From positions 620,001 through 684,000 of the forward strand of contig NZ_AP026671.1 in NCBI RefSeq assembly GCF_027946175.1: a stretch of DNA of 64,000 nt. Reading direction: 5' to 3'. Position 1 is the first letter of the stretch, and every line of letters begins with the position of its first letter. A program made the position numbers and the translations under genes. The DNA is from Nitratiruptor tergarcus DSM 16512 (lineage in GTDB: Bacteria; Campylobacterota; Campylobacteria; Campylobacterales; Nitratiruptoraceae). Below the pieces are notes generated by a model. It was not told the DNA's origin and ran no database searches. It saw only the letters and a program-made list of their open reading frames with translations. Below are positions 1 to 8,300 of the stretch, piece after piece.

Positions 1-722
1 GTCGCAATTTCACTCTCTATGATCTTTTTGATGAAAGATTCGAGCCAGCCTTTTTCATAAACCCACTCATAGGTATTTGGCCAAAGACCAAACTTCTCAG
101 CATCATCAAAAATAATTGCATTTTCATAAGAGCTTATGGCTTGCAATGCATCATCTACCAGATAAAATGGAATTGCATAGCGCAGTTTTTTTGCAATAGG
201 AAAGAGGGCAAAGCTATTTCCGCTCTCTTCACTCAAAAAAAATCCATCAAGCTCCTCATAATCAAATCCACTGGCAAGAAAGTGATAATCATCCACCGCC
301 ACATACTCAATTCCACACTCTTGGAAATCCAAGGCAACTGAGCTCTCCCATACTCGCTCGGTCAGCCATAGTCCCTTTGGCTTTTTGTCAAAATAGTGCT
401 CAATATAGCTACTGAGTTTTTGGATTTGTGCTATACGATCCTCTCTTGGAATACTTGCAAGTACCGGTTCATAAAAGCCACCACTGAAAAACTCGATACT
501 TCCTTGCTCATTTAGATAGCAAATATCTTCAAAGACATCACTGTATTTTGTGCGTAGCTGCTCAAAGAGCCAACCACTGCAGTGTAGAGCGAAGCGAAAT
601 TGGGGATATTTTTTTAATGTTTGAAAAAGAGGTCTATAGCATTGCTTCACTGCATTCTCTACAGCCTCATGGAGATTATCTACTGGCTGGTGCATATGTA
701 GACCAAAATAGAGCTGACTCAT
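1..722 (-). CDS. GH57 4-alpha-glucanotransferase/alpha-amylase, N-terminal part (cut by window edge)
   Basis: The reading frame is open from an ATG at 722 to the left edge of the window, so the C-terminus is missing. It starts MSQLYFGLHMHQP, the GH57 N-terminal histidine motif. Further on it has GLWLTERVWES, which matches the region of the GH57 catalytic glutamate. The stretch IIFDDAEKFGLWP matches the catalytic aspartate region of Thermococcus litoralis-type 4-alpha-glucanotransferases (DDGEKFG). Family knowledge says such enzymes transfer or hydrolyse alpha-1,4-glucans in the cytoplasm. It starts 9 bp after the stop of the next GH57 gene, so it is the last visible gene of the glycogen operon. 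GH57 membership is sure; transferase rather than amylase is inferred from the motifs. Confidence 0.85.
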   Translation of the reverse strand, partial: MSQLYFGLHMHQPVDNLHEAVENAVKQCYRPLFQTLKKYPQFRFALHCSGWLFEQLRTKYSDVFEDICYLNEQGSIEFFSGGFYEPVLASIPREDRIAQIQKLSSYIEHYFDKKPKGLWLTERVWESSVALDFQECGIEYVAVDDYHFLASGFDYEELDGFFLSEESGNSFALFPIAKKLRYAIPFYLVDDALQAISSYENAIIFDDAEKFGLWPNTYEWVYEKGWLESFIKKIIESEIA

Positions 723-731
723 GTAAGCACC

Positions 732-2645
732 TTATACAAACCAGTTTTTAGAGTAGTCATTATCAATCCTTATAAATAGTCTTGTCGTTGATGGAATAAT
801 CTGTAGCAGTCTCGTATCTTTATAAACTTCTATACGTACTTCAAAATATTTTTTGTTGCAGCTGTTTTTGTCTATCTCAATCTCTGCAATAGAAACTGTT
901 GCCCTTCTTTTTATAGCTACTTCATCCTCATCAAAAAAGATGCGAAAATCTAAACTCTTTATATCTTTGGCATCTATTCTAAAAAAGAGAGATTTCTCAT
1001 TTTCACCCCAAAAGAGCTTCTGAACCGTAAAGCTACTTTGCATAGTCGAAGAGACCCTCTCATCTAGATATCCACTTCCAAGCCATTCAAAAAATGATGT
1101 AACTTTGCCATCAATAATTGGATAGATATATCCTTTTGGTTCATTGAGGAAAGCTTGTATCGTATGTGATCCTACGATAGGTATCGTAATATCAGTTGGA
1201 GGTACGATACCAAGATGCTTGTAGATAGCTATGAGATGATTTCTATATATTGCATCAAACTCTAGTGCGAACTCTGTATAGTGGCCATATCCATACCACC
1301 AAAACCAGTCAGAAGCTTCTGCAAGCAAAAAGTGCTGCTGGATAAATGGATCTTGCGAGTGATGGAGAGTGTCTCTTTTTGTTTGAAAAAGAAGCTCCCA
1401 AGCTCTGTTTTTCTCTTCATCTCCGATCCAAGTATCAAAATTGCCATAGATCCATGAGCCAGGTGAGAGTCTATCGAGCGTTTTAGATGTTAAGGAGGTA
1501 GCTTCATCGAAAGTGATTGTGCTTTTGTTCTCAAGCATTTCATAAAAGGCATTGAGAAACTCCCAGCCGTTTTTGGGATAGTGTTCCCAGGCATTTTCCC
1601 CATCTAAAATAACAAAGATTGTTCCTTTTTCAGGTAGCCTTTGTGCAAAATCTTTGACTGCCCCTTGGGCTGGGAAGTTTTTGTAAACAAATCCTATGAG
1701 ATCGCTGAGTTCATGGTCACGAAAGAAAATTTTGATTCCATTAAAAGAGTAGGGGGAGTATTTGTCACTGCCGCCGCTTTTTTGCAAAATCATTTCATCG
1801 GTTGCTATCCACTCAATCCCTTCTTGTTTATAGAGTGCTACGCTTTTTTCATCTACTGCACCTTCAGCCGGCCAAAAACCTCGAGGCTCTTTACCAAAAA
1901 TATCTTTATAGATCTCTTTTGCTTTTTGGATATGAAGGAGGGCATCCTCTTTTAGGCTTAGTGGCTTTTGTGGCAGTGTAATAGATGGATTTGCCTCTTT
2001 TGCTACATTGATATCAAGAAGCAGTGGTAAGATTGGATGGGAGTAGGGGGTAGTTGCAACAGAGATTTTTCCTGCATCTTGCAACGATTTATAAAGAGGC
2101 AGTATAGAAGGTAAAAAAGCAAAGAGAGTCTGCAAGAGACGTTCTTTTTCAATTTGTGTAAATGAATCTTTTTGTAGAAGTGACTGGATAAAAGGATCAC
2201 TGTTTCTTAAATAGTTGCCACACCAGCTTAAAAGAAAAAAGACCTCTAGATCATTGAGCTCTTCGTTATTCAGCCTCTTTTTTTCAAATAATGAAAAGAA
2301 GCGATTATGTAAACCGTAAGCCATCGTTTTTGGATGGAGTGTGTAGCACAATTTTTGGATAGCTTCTCTCTCCTCTTGACTCACTTGCTCTGTTTTTTTG
2401 CGGAGAAGTTGTAGCATTCTATCGCAGCTAGGCCCTCTGTTTATGTACTCTTGTAATTGCTCAATGAGAATTGGAGTGAGATTAAAACTTACCTTCACAT
2501 TATATTGTGAAGCAATATATGGCATATCGTAGTAATCTTTTATTGCATGCAAAAAGACCCAAGGGAGAATAAATTCTCCTTTTTCGTTCCTATAATCTGG
2601 TTGGTGCATATGCCATAGAAGTGCTATATTCACTCGTTCAACCAC
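732..2645 (-). CDS. GH57 family alpha-glucan hydrolase (alpha-amylase/amylopullulanase-like)
   Basis: A 637-residue cytoplasmic protein with no signal peptide. The GH57 motifs are in order: HMHQPDY at residues 12-18, GFWPAEGAV at 256-264 with Glu261 as likely nucleophile, TDEMI near 282, and VILDGENAWEHYP near 345-357 with Asp348 as likely acid/base. The C-terminal part (about 490-637) resembles the beta-rich tail of GH57 amylases. It is expected to cleave or rearrange alpha-1,4/1,6 glucan. Its start overlaps the end of the nucleotidyltransferase gene by 16 bp, and a second, different GH57 enzyme follows. It clearly belongs to the glycogen operon. Exact bond specificity cannot be read from the sequence. 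Confidence 0.88.
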   Translation of the reverse strand: MVERVNIALLWHMHQPDYRNEKGEFILPWVFLHAIKDYYDMPYIASQYNVKVSFNLTPILIEQLQEYINRGPSCDRMLQLLRKKTEQVSQEEREAIQKLCYTLHPKTMAYGLHNRFFSLFEKKRLNNEELNDLEVFFLLSWCGNYLRNSDPFIQSLLQKDSFTQIEKERLLQTLFAFLPSILPLYKSLQDAGKISVATTPYSHPILPLLLDINVAKEANPSITLPQKPLSLKEDALLHIQKAKEIYKDIFGKEPRGFWPAEGAVDEKSVALYKQEGIEWIATDEMILQKSGGSDKYSPYSFNGIKIFFRDHELSDLIGFVYKNFPAQGAVKDFAQRLPEKGTIFVILDGENAWEHYPKNGWEFLNAFYEMLENKSTITFDEATSLTSKTLDRLSPGSWIYGNFDTWIGDEEKNRAWELLFQTKRDTLHHSQDPFIQQHFLLAEASDWFWWYGYGHYTEFALEFDAIYRNHLIAIYKHLGIVPPTDITIPIVGSHTIQAFLNEPKGYIYPIIDGKVTSFFEWLGSGYLDERVSSTMQSSFTVQKLFWGENEKSLFFRIDAKDIKSLDFRIFFDEDEVAIKRRATVSIAEIEIDKNSCNKKYFEVRIEVYKDTRLLQIIPSTTRLFIRIDNDYSKNWFV

Positions 2646-5155
2646 TCTTGTATGAGATTTGCATAACTGTCATGCAGTTTTTTACCTTGCTCTTCGTTGT
2701 TTGCTTGAATGAAGAGATTGAGATCTTCAGTGTATTGATCAGGAATCATCAAAATCCAGTCTGTATCGTTCTCCCAAATTTTAACCCCATCAAGCGTTGA
2801 ATGGGGTTTGTCGTGTGCATATTCAATAAACTTTCTCATCATTTTGCCCTTTTTATGTTGAGGGCAAGGGATTTTACACCGTTTATAGAAAAAGTGTTTG
2901 ACCTCTTTTTCTATTTGTGAGAGTAAAATGTTATGACGGCTAAGAAGTTCCATGATTTTAAGGGTTGCATAGATTCCATCTCTATGGTATGCAAACTCTG
3001 TAAAAGCAAAGTTTCCATCTACAGTGGCTATCAAGTCATACTGCTTAAAATCTTCTCGTTTGAAATTGAGATATTTTCCTCTATCAATTTCTAGATGTTT
3101 AAAATCACTGTCCATCATATCTGGCGCCCATGATGGTAAGAATACTCTATATTTCTTTCCATTTGTTGCTGCATCGATATCCATGAGTCTCAGAACTGCT
3201 ATGAGTGCATCAACTCGGTCTAAAATCTCTCCATCATCACTAATAAGTGTCAATCTTTGCCCATGAGGATAGATGAGCACACCTAGTTGAAATTCAAGAG
3301 CAGTTACTATCTTGGCAACTTCATGTTGCGACTCTTTTATGTAATGAGTAATATTTTCTAGCTTTAATCTATCATAATAGGCGTTGAGTAAAATATTTTC
3401 AATTTGCAGCTCTGAAAGAATTCGAGGAAATATCTCCTTTGTAATACCGTACATGAGATCTATTACTACTTGAAAATTACTGCCTCGAATTATTTTGTGA
3501 TCGATAAGCTCTTTGATCTTTTCCAAATAGTTTGCACATGCATTTTTGTGCAAAGATGCTTCATCATTGAGGCTTCCCATCTCTTTATAATCAACTTTGC
3601 GAAAATCTTGCTTGAAGTAGTTTTTCTCAACTTTTTTGGCTGTTTCGGTATTGAGTCTATGCCCTTCGCTGGTATACAGAAGTATCTCTACACTTGTAGG
3701 ATCTTGAATACTCTTGCGAAAATATGCACCAGCATTAATATTATCATTTTTTTGTATGTAGTGTCTAAGAACTGAAGCTGGAATTACTTGCAGATCTTCA
3801 ATGTTTACACCTGTTGCAAGAACACCTCCATCAAAGGAGCGCTTTAGCATTCTTGAAGAGTCTTCAAAATCTCGACCTATAGCAATTGTGCTTCCTTCTG
3901 GCAGCAAAGATGCAAATGCCTCAGCAATTCTGCACGACATCTCACAATCGATCTCAATATTTGCTTTACCTCGAATAACACCTTCTTGGAAAATAGCGTT
4001 TTTATACTTCGTACCCCAGACAACATTGTTCGTAACGATGGCTGCCGGCTCAATCTCTTTATTTGGCCACACAGTCACATCTTGATCAAAGGTAACAAAC
4101 TTGCCAACATGGCACCCTTCAGCAAGAATTACGCCTGCTTTTGCCGTAACCATATCTTCAATGATGTTATCGTTACAAATGACTGCATTATCAAAGACGC
4201 ACTTTTTTCCTATAGTAATGTCGTGCCAAAGGATGGAGTTTCTGAGTTTACACTCTTCACCAATTGTGACATTATCTCCAATTGTTACATTGTGGAGTCT
4301 ACTGTTTTTGCCAATTTTTACATTATTACCTATGACAACGGTATCGATGATCTCAACGCTTTTATCAATTTCACTGTTGCCTTGAAGATAGAGAGTTCCT
4401 TCGGGATACTCAATTACTTTACCTGGAATATCAAAATGCACTTTTTCTAAAAAGAGATCTCGATGTACTTCTCTGTAGCTTTCTGGATTGCCAACATCTC
4501 TCCAATATCCATGAGCAGTATAGCCTAAAAGGTCAATTCCTTCTTGCATGAGAAGTGGAAAGAGATCTTTTGCAAAGTCAAAAGGCTCCCCTTTTGGGAT
4601 ATATTTTAAAATCTCAGGCTCAATAACATAAATTCCCGTATTTATCGTATCGCTAAAGACCTCTCCCCAGCTTGGTTTTTCCAAAAACTTCTCAATTTTC
4701 CCCTCTTCATTGACGATGACCACCCCAAATTGTAAGGGATTATCGACTGAAGTTAATGTAATAGTGAGCTTTGATTCTCTTTTCTCATGGTAGTGCAAGA
4801 TCTTTTGAAAATCAAAATCGGTAACCAAATCACCACTTACTATCATAAATGTGGTATCAAGATACTCTCTGGCCATTCCTACTGCACCTGCAGTTCCATA
4901 GTCAGCATCTGGCAGAACATAGTGGATTTTGACACCCCAATCACTTCCATCTTTGAAGTGGTTTTTTATAATTTCTGGTTTGTAATAGAGGAGTATTACA
5001 ACCTCATCGATTCCAACTTTTACAAGTTGTTTGAGGACATTTTCCATCATAGGAACATTGACTACTGGGAGCATCGGTTTTGGGATAGAGTGGGTGAGTG
5101 GCTGGATTCTTGTGCCAAATCCTCCAGCCATTATGACCGCTTTGACCTTTTTCAT
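2630..5155 (-). CDS. Sugar-1-phosphate nucleotidyltransferase fused to left-handed beta-helix and degenerate phosphomannomutase-like domain
   Basis: An 841-residue fusion. Residues 1-235 are a nucleotidyltransferase with the glycine-rich loop IMAGGFGTR (8-16) and PKPML (25-29). Residues about 265-372 are hexapeptide repeats of a left-handed beta-helix. From about 388 to the end the protein has the alpha-D-phosphohexomutase fold. The mutase catalytic residues are gone: the serine loop (normally TASHNP) reads AYFRKSIQDP at 477-486, and the metal loop (normally DGDGDR) reads LIYPHGQR at 627-634. Similar fusions are annotated in cyanobacteria and elsewhere as mannose-1-phosphate guanylyltransferases. 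The glycogen context suggests making or sensing a nucleotide sugar, but the nucleotide and sugar used are unknown. It overlaps the CBM48 gene by 4 bp (ATGA). Confidence 0.85.
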   Translation of the reverse strand: MKKVKAVIMAGGFGTRIQPLTHSIPKPMLPVVNVPMMENVLKQLVKVGIDEVVILLYYKPEIIKNHFKDGSDWGVKIHYVLPDADYGTAGAVGMAREYLDTTFMIVSGDLVTDFDFQKILHYHEKRESKLTITLTSVDNPLQFGVVIVNEEGKIEKFLEKPSWGEVFSDTINTGIYVIEPEILKYIPKGEPFDFAKDLFPLLMQEGIDLLGYTAHGYWRDVGNPESYREVHRDLFLEKVHFDIPGKVIEYPEGTLYLQGNSEIDKSVEIIDTVVIGNNVKIGKNSRLHNVTIGDNVTIGEECKLRNSILWHDITIGKKCVFDNAVICNDNIIEDMVTAKAGVILAEGCHVGKFVTFDQDVTVWPNKEIEPAAIVTNNVVWGTKYKNAIFQEGVIRGKANIEIDCEMSCRIAEAFASLLPEGSTIAIGRDFEDSSRMLKRSFDGGVLATGVNIEDLQVIPASVLRHYIQKNDNINAGAYFRKSIQDPTSVEILLYTSEGHRLNTETAKKVEKNYFKQDFRKVDYKEMGSLNDEASLHKNACANYLEKIKELIDHKIIRGSNFQVVIDLMYGITKEIFPRILSELQIENILLNAYYDRLKLENITHYIKESQHEVAKIVTALEFQLGVLIYPHGQRLTLISDDGEILDRVDALIAVLRLMDIDAATNGKKYRVFLPSWAPDMMDSDFKHLEIDRGKYLNFKREDFKQYDLIATVDGNFAFTEFAYHRDGIYATLKIMELLSRHNILLSQIEKEVKHFFYKRCKIPCPQHKKGKMMRKFIEYAHDKPHSTLDGVKIWENDTDWILMIPDQYTEDLNLFIQANNEEQGKKLHDSYANLIQEWLNE

Positions 5156-5412
5156 GGCTCAACCTTCAAAACTGAATTTAAACTTCCATAAGGAGATGGT
5201 GTTGTAGGAAGAGTCTCATCGGCGAGCCACCGACCATCAACTTCATATCCGAATTCATAGGTCCCGGGTTTAAGGCGTTTTGTCTTTGTAAACACTCCAT
5301 CTTTTCGCATCATAGGCTCAGCTTTCCAATCGTTCCAACTCCCTTTGATTTTAACTTCATTAGCCTCTGTTTGTAAAATAAAAGTGATGCTTTTTGGATG
5401 TATTTTGATCAT
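5152..5412 (-). CDS. Free-standing CBM48/AMPK-type glycogen-binding protein
   Basis: An 86-residue protein consisting of a single carbohydrate-binding module of the isoamylase-N/AMPK-beta type. It has the pattern VKIKGSWNDWKAEPM, with Trp26 and Trp29 at the usual sugar-stacking positions, then a GTYEFGYEVDG stretch typical of the family. There is no catalytic domain, signal peptide or membrane segment. The gene lies between the short phosphorylase homologue (9 bp upstream) and the nucleotidyltransferase, which it overlaps by 4 bp. By family it should bind glycogen or maltodextrin. Acting as a targeting or regulatory partner for the neighbouring enzymes is an inference from the operon. Confidence 0.85.
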   Translation of the reverse strand: MIKIHPKSITFILQTEANEVKIKGSWNDWKAEPMMRKDGVFTKTKRLKPGTYEFGYEVDGRWLADETLPTTPSPYGSLNSVLKVEP

Positions 5413-5421
5413 TGCAGCTCC

Positions 5422-7062
5422 TTAGTAGGTATACATTTTCTTATAATACTCATCTGCCATTCTAGTACTATCGAATTTGTGTAAAATGTCTCTCATGCCG
5501 TTTTGGGCAATTTCTATCCACTTTTTTTGATTGTTATAATACATTGGTAAAATAGTAGATTCGAGTTTATCCATCAAGGTTTCGTAGTCTTGGCTATCTA
5601 TCTGCTCTATTGGTAGATTTGGTTCTGCATGAGGAATGACAAAAGCGTTTTGTCCATCTTGTGCAAATTCTGCAATCCATCCATCATCGATAGAGAAATT
5701 GATGCTTGCATTGACTCCGGCACTCATACCACTTGTGCCACTTGCCTCTCTTCCCCATCTTGGAGTGTTGAGCCAGAGATCACTTCCTTGTTTTAAAAGT
5801 TTGGAGAGTCGTAGTTCATAGCCTATGAGAACAGCTACATTTTTAAACTCTTTGCTTAAAAGTACAAGTTCATTGAAAGCTTCAATAGCATTGGTATCGA
5901 ATGGATAAGGTTTGCCTGCCCATATAATCTGAATAGGGTACTCACTATTTTGTACAAGCTTTCGAAATCGTTCAATATCGTGAACAAGTAATTTTGGACG
6001 TTTGTACTCAGCAAATCGCCTAGCCCATACAAGTGTACAAACATCTGGATCAAAGAGTTTACCTGTTTGGTCTGCTACCTCTTCAAAGAGTTTATGCTTG
6101 AGATGTTTTTTACGTCCTATGAGCTGATACTCTTCGTGCTCTTGCATCCAGCTAAGCAGTTGCTTGTCTGCCCAGTAGTTCATATCTTGCGCATTAGTGA
6201 TACTAATAATCTCGCTTTTTCCTTCAACATGGGACCACATCTGATTGGAGACTTTTTCATGAATTTTAGACACAGCATTAGATCGTTTGGAGAGTTTCAA
6301 AGCTCCTACAGTTAAAGAGAAGTTTGTATCATACATAGCAAGGAGATTTTGTACTTCTGTAGCACTCATGCCGTCAAAAAATCCCATTTTTGCTAGTAAA
6401 TCAATATTGTGCTCCTCATTTCCTGCCATCTCTGGAGTATGAGTGGTAAAAACTAGACGTTTTTTAACTTCATCGATACTCTTATATCTTTGGTAAAGAG
6501 CAAAGGCTAAAGGCAGTGAGTGTCCTTCATTCATATGATATATATCAATATTACATCCCAGTTTTTCTAAAACTTTTAATCCACCAATCCCCAATACAAT
6601 CTCTTGAGCAATTCTTGTCTCTTCATTGATATCATAGAGCTTGTGGGATATTGTTTGACTCAAATAATCATTTTCAAAAATATCGGTAGTAAGCAGTATG
6701 ACTGGAGCTGTTCCAAAGACATCTCCTGGTAGCAGATAGGCTTTGACCTTCACAGGTTTGCCATTAATCATGACATCAACAACAATGTTTGTCTCTTGCA
6801 AAAAGTAGTAAAACTTTCTTCTAAATTCAACCTTTAAAGTATTATCTTCATATCTACTTTGATCATAATACCCATAGCTCCAAAGCATCCCAATACCAAC
6901 AATATTTTGGCGAAGTTCTGCGGCACTTCGCATGTGTGAACCTGCCAAAAAACCAAGCCCCCCGCTATATGTTTTGAATGCTTGATCAATAGCAAACTCC
7001 ATAGAAAAATAAGCAACACTTGTTTTATATTGTGGATCGATTTGATAGTGATGAAGTCTCAT
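5422..7062 (-). CDS. Short GT35 (alpha-glucan phosphorylase family) protein lacking the PLP lysine
   Basis: A 546-residue GT35-fold protein, shorter than the 722-residue phosphorylase in the same operon. It keeps YSGGLGFLAG near 32-41, an HLNEGH-like HMNEGH near 176-181, WARRFAEYKRP near 346-356 and EASGTSGM at 439-446. In phosphorylases the next residue is the lysine that holds pyridoxal phosphate. Here codon 447 (5722-5724) is AGT, serine. The full-length paralogue has the lysine in the same motif. A classical PLP-dependent phosphorolysis is therefore doubtful. The protein might be a glucosyltransferase with another mechanism, a regulator or an inactive relative. It overlaps pgi by 4 bp. 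Databases are likely to call it alpha-glucan family phosphorylase. Confidence 0.82.
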   Translation of the reverse strand: MRLHHYQIDPQYKTSVAYFSMEFAIDQAFKTYSGGLGFLAGSHMRSAAELRQNIVGIGMLWSYGYYDQSRYEDNTLKVEFRRKFYYFLQETNIVVDVMINGKPVKVKAYLLPGDVFGTAPVILLTTDIFENDYLSQTISHKLYDINEETRIAQEIVLGIGGLKVLEKLGCNIDIYHMNEGHSLPLAFALYQRYKSIDEVKKRLVFTTHTPEMAGNEEHNIDLLAKMGFFDGMSATEVQNLLAMYDTNFSLTVGALKLSKRSNAVSKIHEKVSNQMWSHVEGKSEIISITNAQDMNYWADKQLLSWMQEHEEYQLIGRKKHLKHKLFEEVADQTGKLFDPDVCTLVWARRFAEYKRPKLLVHDIERFRKLVQNSEYPIQIIWAGKPYPFDTNAIEAFNELVLLSKEFKNVAVLIGYELRLSKLLKQGSDLWLNTPRWGREASGTSGMSAGVNASINFSIDDGWIAEFAQDGQNAFVIPHAEPNLPIEQIDSQDYETLMDKLESTILPMYYNNQKKWIEIAQNGMRDILHKFDSTRMADEYYKKMYTY

Positions 7063-8300
7063 TTTTGCATAAACCTTGTTTTTAAGATCTGTTTGCCAAG
7101 TTCAACTCCTGGTTGATTGTATGTATTGATCCCAAACATCGCACCAACCAAGGAGGTCAAAAGCTCATAATAAGCCATAAGTTCTCCAATACTATCTTCA
7201 TTGATAAAAGGAAGCACTATTTTATCGGTAGGGACTCCTTGTCCCTTGACACTTTCCATCGTCGCTTTGCACTCTTCATTGAGTAAGCGATTAAATAGAG
7301 CACCATTAACAAAATCTGTTTTTGCAAGGTGTGGTAGTGATATATCGGGGATAGCAATCTCCTCTTCGAAATTTTCAATGCAGATAAATGTAAGGGTTTT
7401 ATCTTTTGGACCTTCCATCACAAGTTGCAAAAAGGAGTGTTGATCAACTGAACCAATATGTGCAATGGGAGTAGTGCCCACAGGGTTGCCTGCTGGATCT
7501 TTTTTACCAAGAGACTCACCCCAAAGCTGTACATACCATTTATTAAAGTTTTCCAACTCATCGGCATAGGAAAAGAGTACATTCATACTGTATTGCTGCC
7601 AGTTTTTGTAGATAAAAGCAGCTTTTTGCAATATATGCTCTTCGTGAAGCATGAAGAAGCGCTCAAACATCCCTTTTGCACCTTCCAAAAAGCCTAGAGT
7701 ATCATATCCAGCAATGCTCAAAGGGACGATGCCAACAGCACTCATAACAGAAAAACGCCCACCTACATTTTTAGGAATAGCAAAACTCTCAATTCCATAC
7801 TCCTGGGCAAAAAGATGCAGAGGTGAGTCTATATCGGTAATTACCATTAGCTGCTCATTATCTTTAGCAAGATCGATTTTGTAGTGAGCAAGAGCCGTTT
7901 TAAAGATGGAGATAGTCTCAATGGTTGTACCTGATTTTGATACGATGATAAAGAGAGTATTTTCTTTTGGAATCTGCTCAAATTGATGGCGAATTGCTAC
8001 TGGATCTGGATTTTCTAAAAAATAGATTGGCCTATGAACTTTTTTGTATCGCAAAAAATGATCGACTGCCTTAGTTCCCAAAGAGGAGCCCCCTATACCA
8101 ATGACTACTATTCTGTCAAATTTTTGATCAAGCTCTCGTTTTTTGATCTCTTCTACAATGAGCCCAGACTCTTCAGGGAGGTTGTAATAACCTGTAACTC
8201 CTTGCTCTTTTTCATGCACTAATGCACCAAATGCGTTTGCCATGAGGTTTTTAATATCACTATCAACTTCGAGTGGATAGTCGAGATGGTAACTATTCAT
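7059..8300 (-). CDS. pgi: Glucose-6-phosphate isomerase
   Basis: A 413-residue protein, in the length range of the short bacterial and archaeal-bacterial PGI forms. It carries the SIS-type sugar phosphate motif VIGIGGSSLGTKAVD, the phosphate-binding stretch VSKSGTTIET, and the signature region around WGESLGK followed by PVGTTPIAHIGSVDQHS. It interconverts glucose-6-phosphate and fructose-6-phosphate in the cytoplasm. It sits between pgm (4-bp overlap) and the short GT35 gene (4-bp overlap). With pgm it links glucose-1-phosphate from glycogen to central metabolism, and it would also work in the gluconeogenic direction during autotrophic growth. Confidence 0.95.
   Translation of the reverse strand: MNSYHLDYPLEVDSDIKNLMANAFGALVHEKEQGVTGYYNLPEESGLIVEEIKKRELDQKFDRIVVIGIGGSSLGTKAVDHFLRYKKVHRPIYFLENPDPVAIRHQFEQIPKENTLFIIVSKSGTTIETISIFKTALAHYKIDLAKDNEQLMVITDIDSPLHLFAQEYGIESFAIPKNVGGRFSVMSAVGIVPLSIAGYDTLGFLEGAKGMFERFFMLHEEHILQKAAFIYKNWQQYSMNVLFSYADELENFNKWYVQLWGESLGKKDPAGNPVGTTPIAHIGSVDQHSFLQLVMEGPKDKTLTFICIENFEEEIAIPDISLPHLAKTDFVNGALFNRLLNEECKATMESVKGQGVPTDKIVLPFINEDSIGELMAYYELLTSLVGAMFGINTYNQPGVELGKQILKTRFMQK

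Noticed and set aside
3801-4450. Several 90-150 residue open frames antisense to the nucleotidyltransferase
   Set aside because: They are shadows of the hexapeptide-repeat codons; no ribosome sites or family features.
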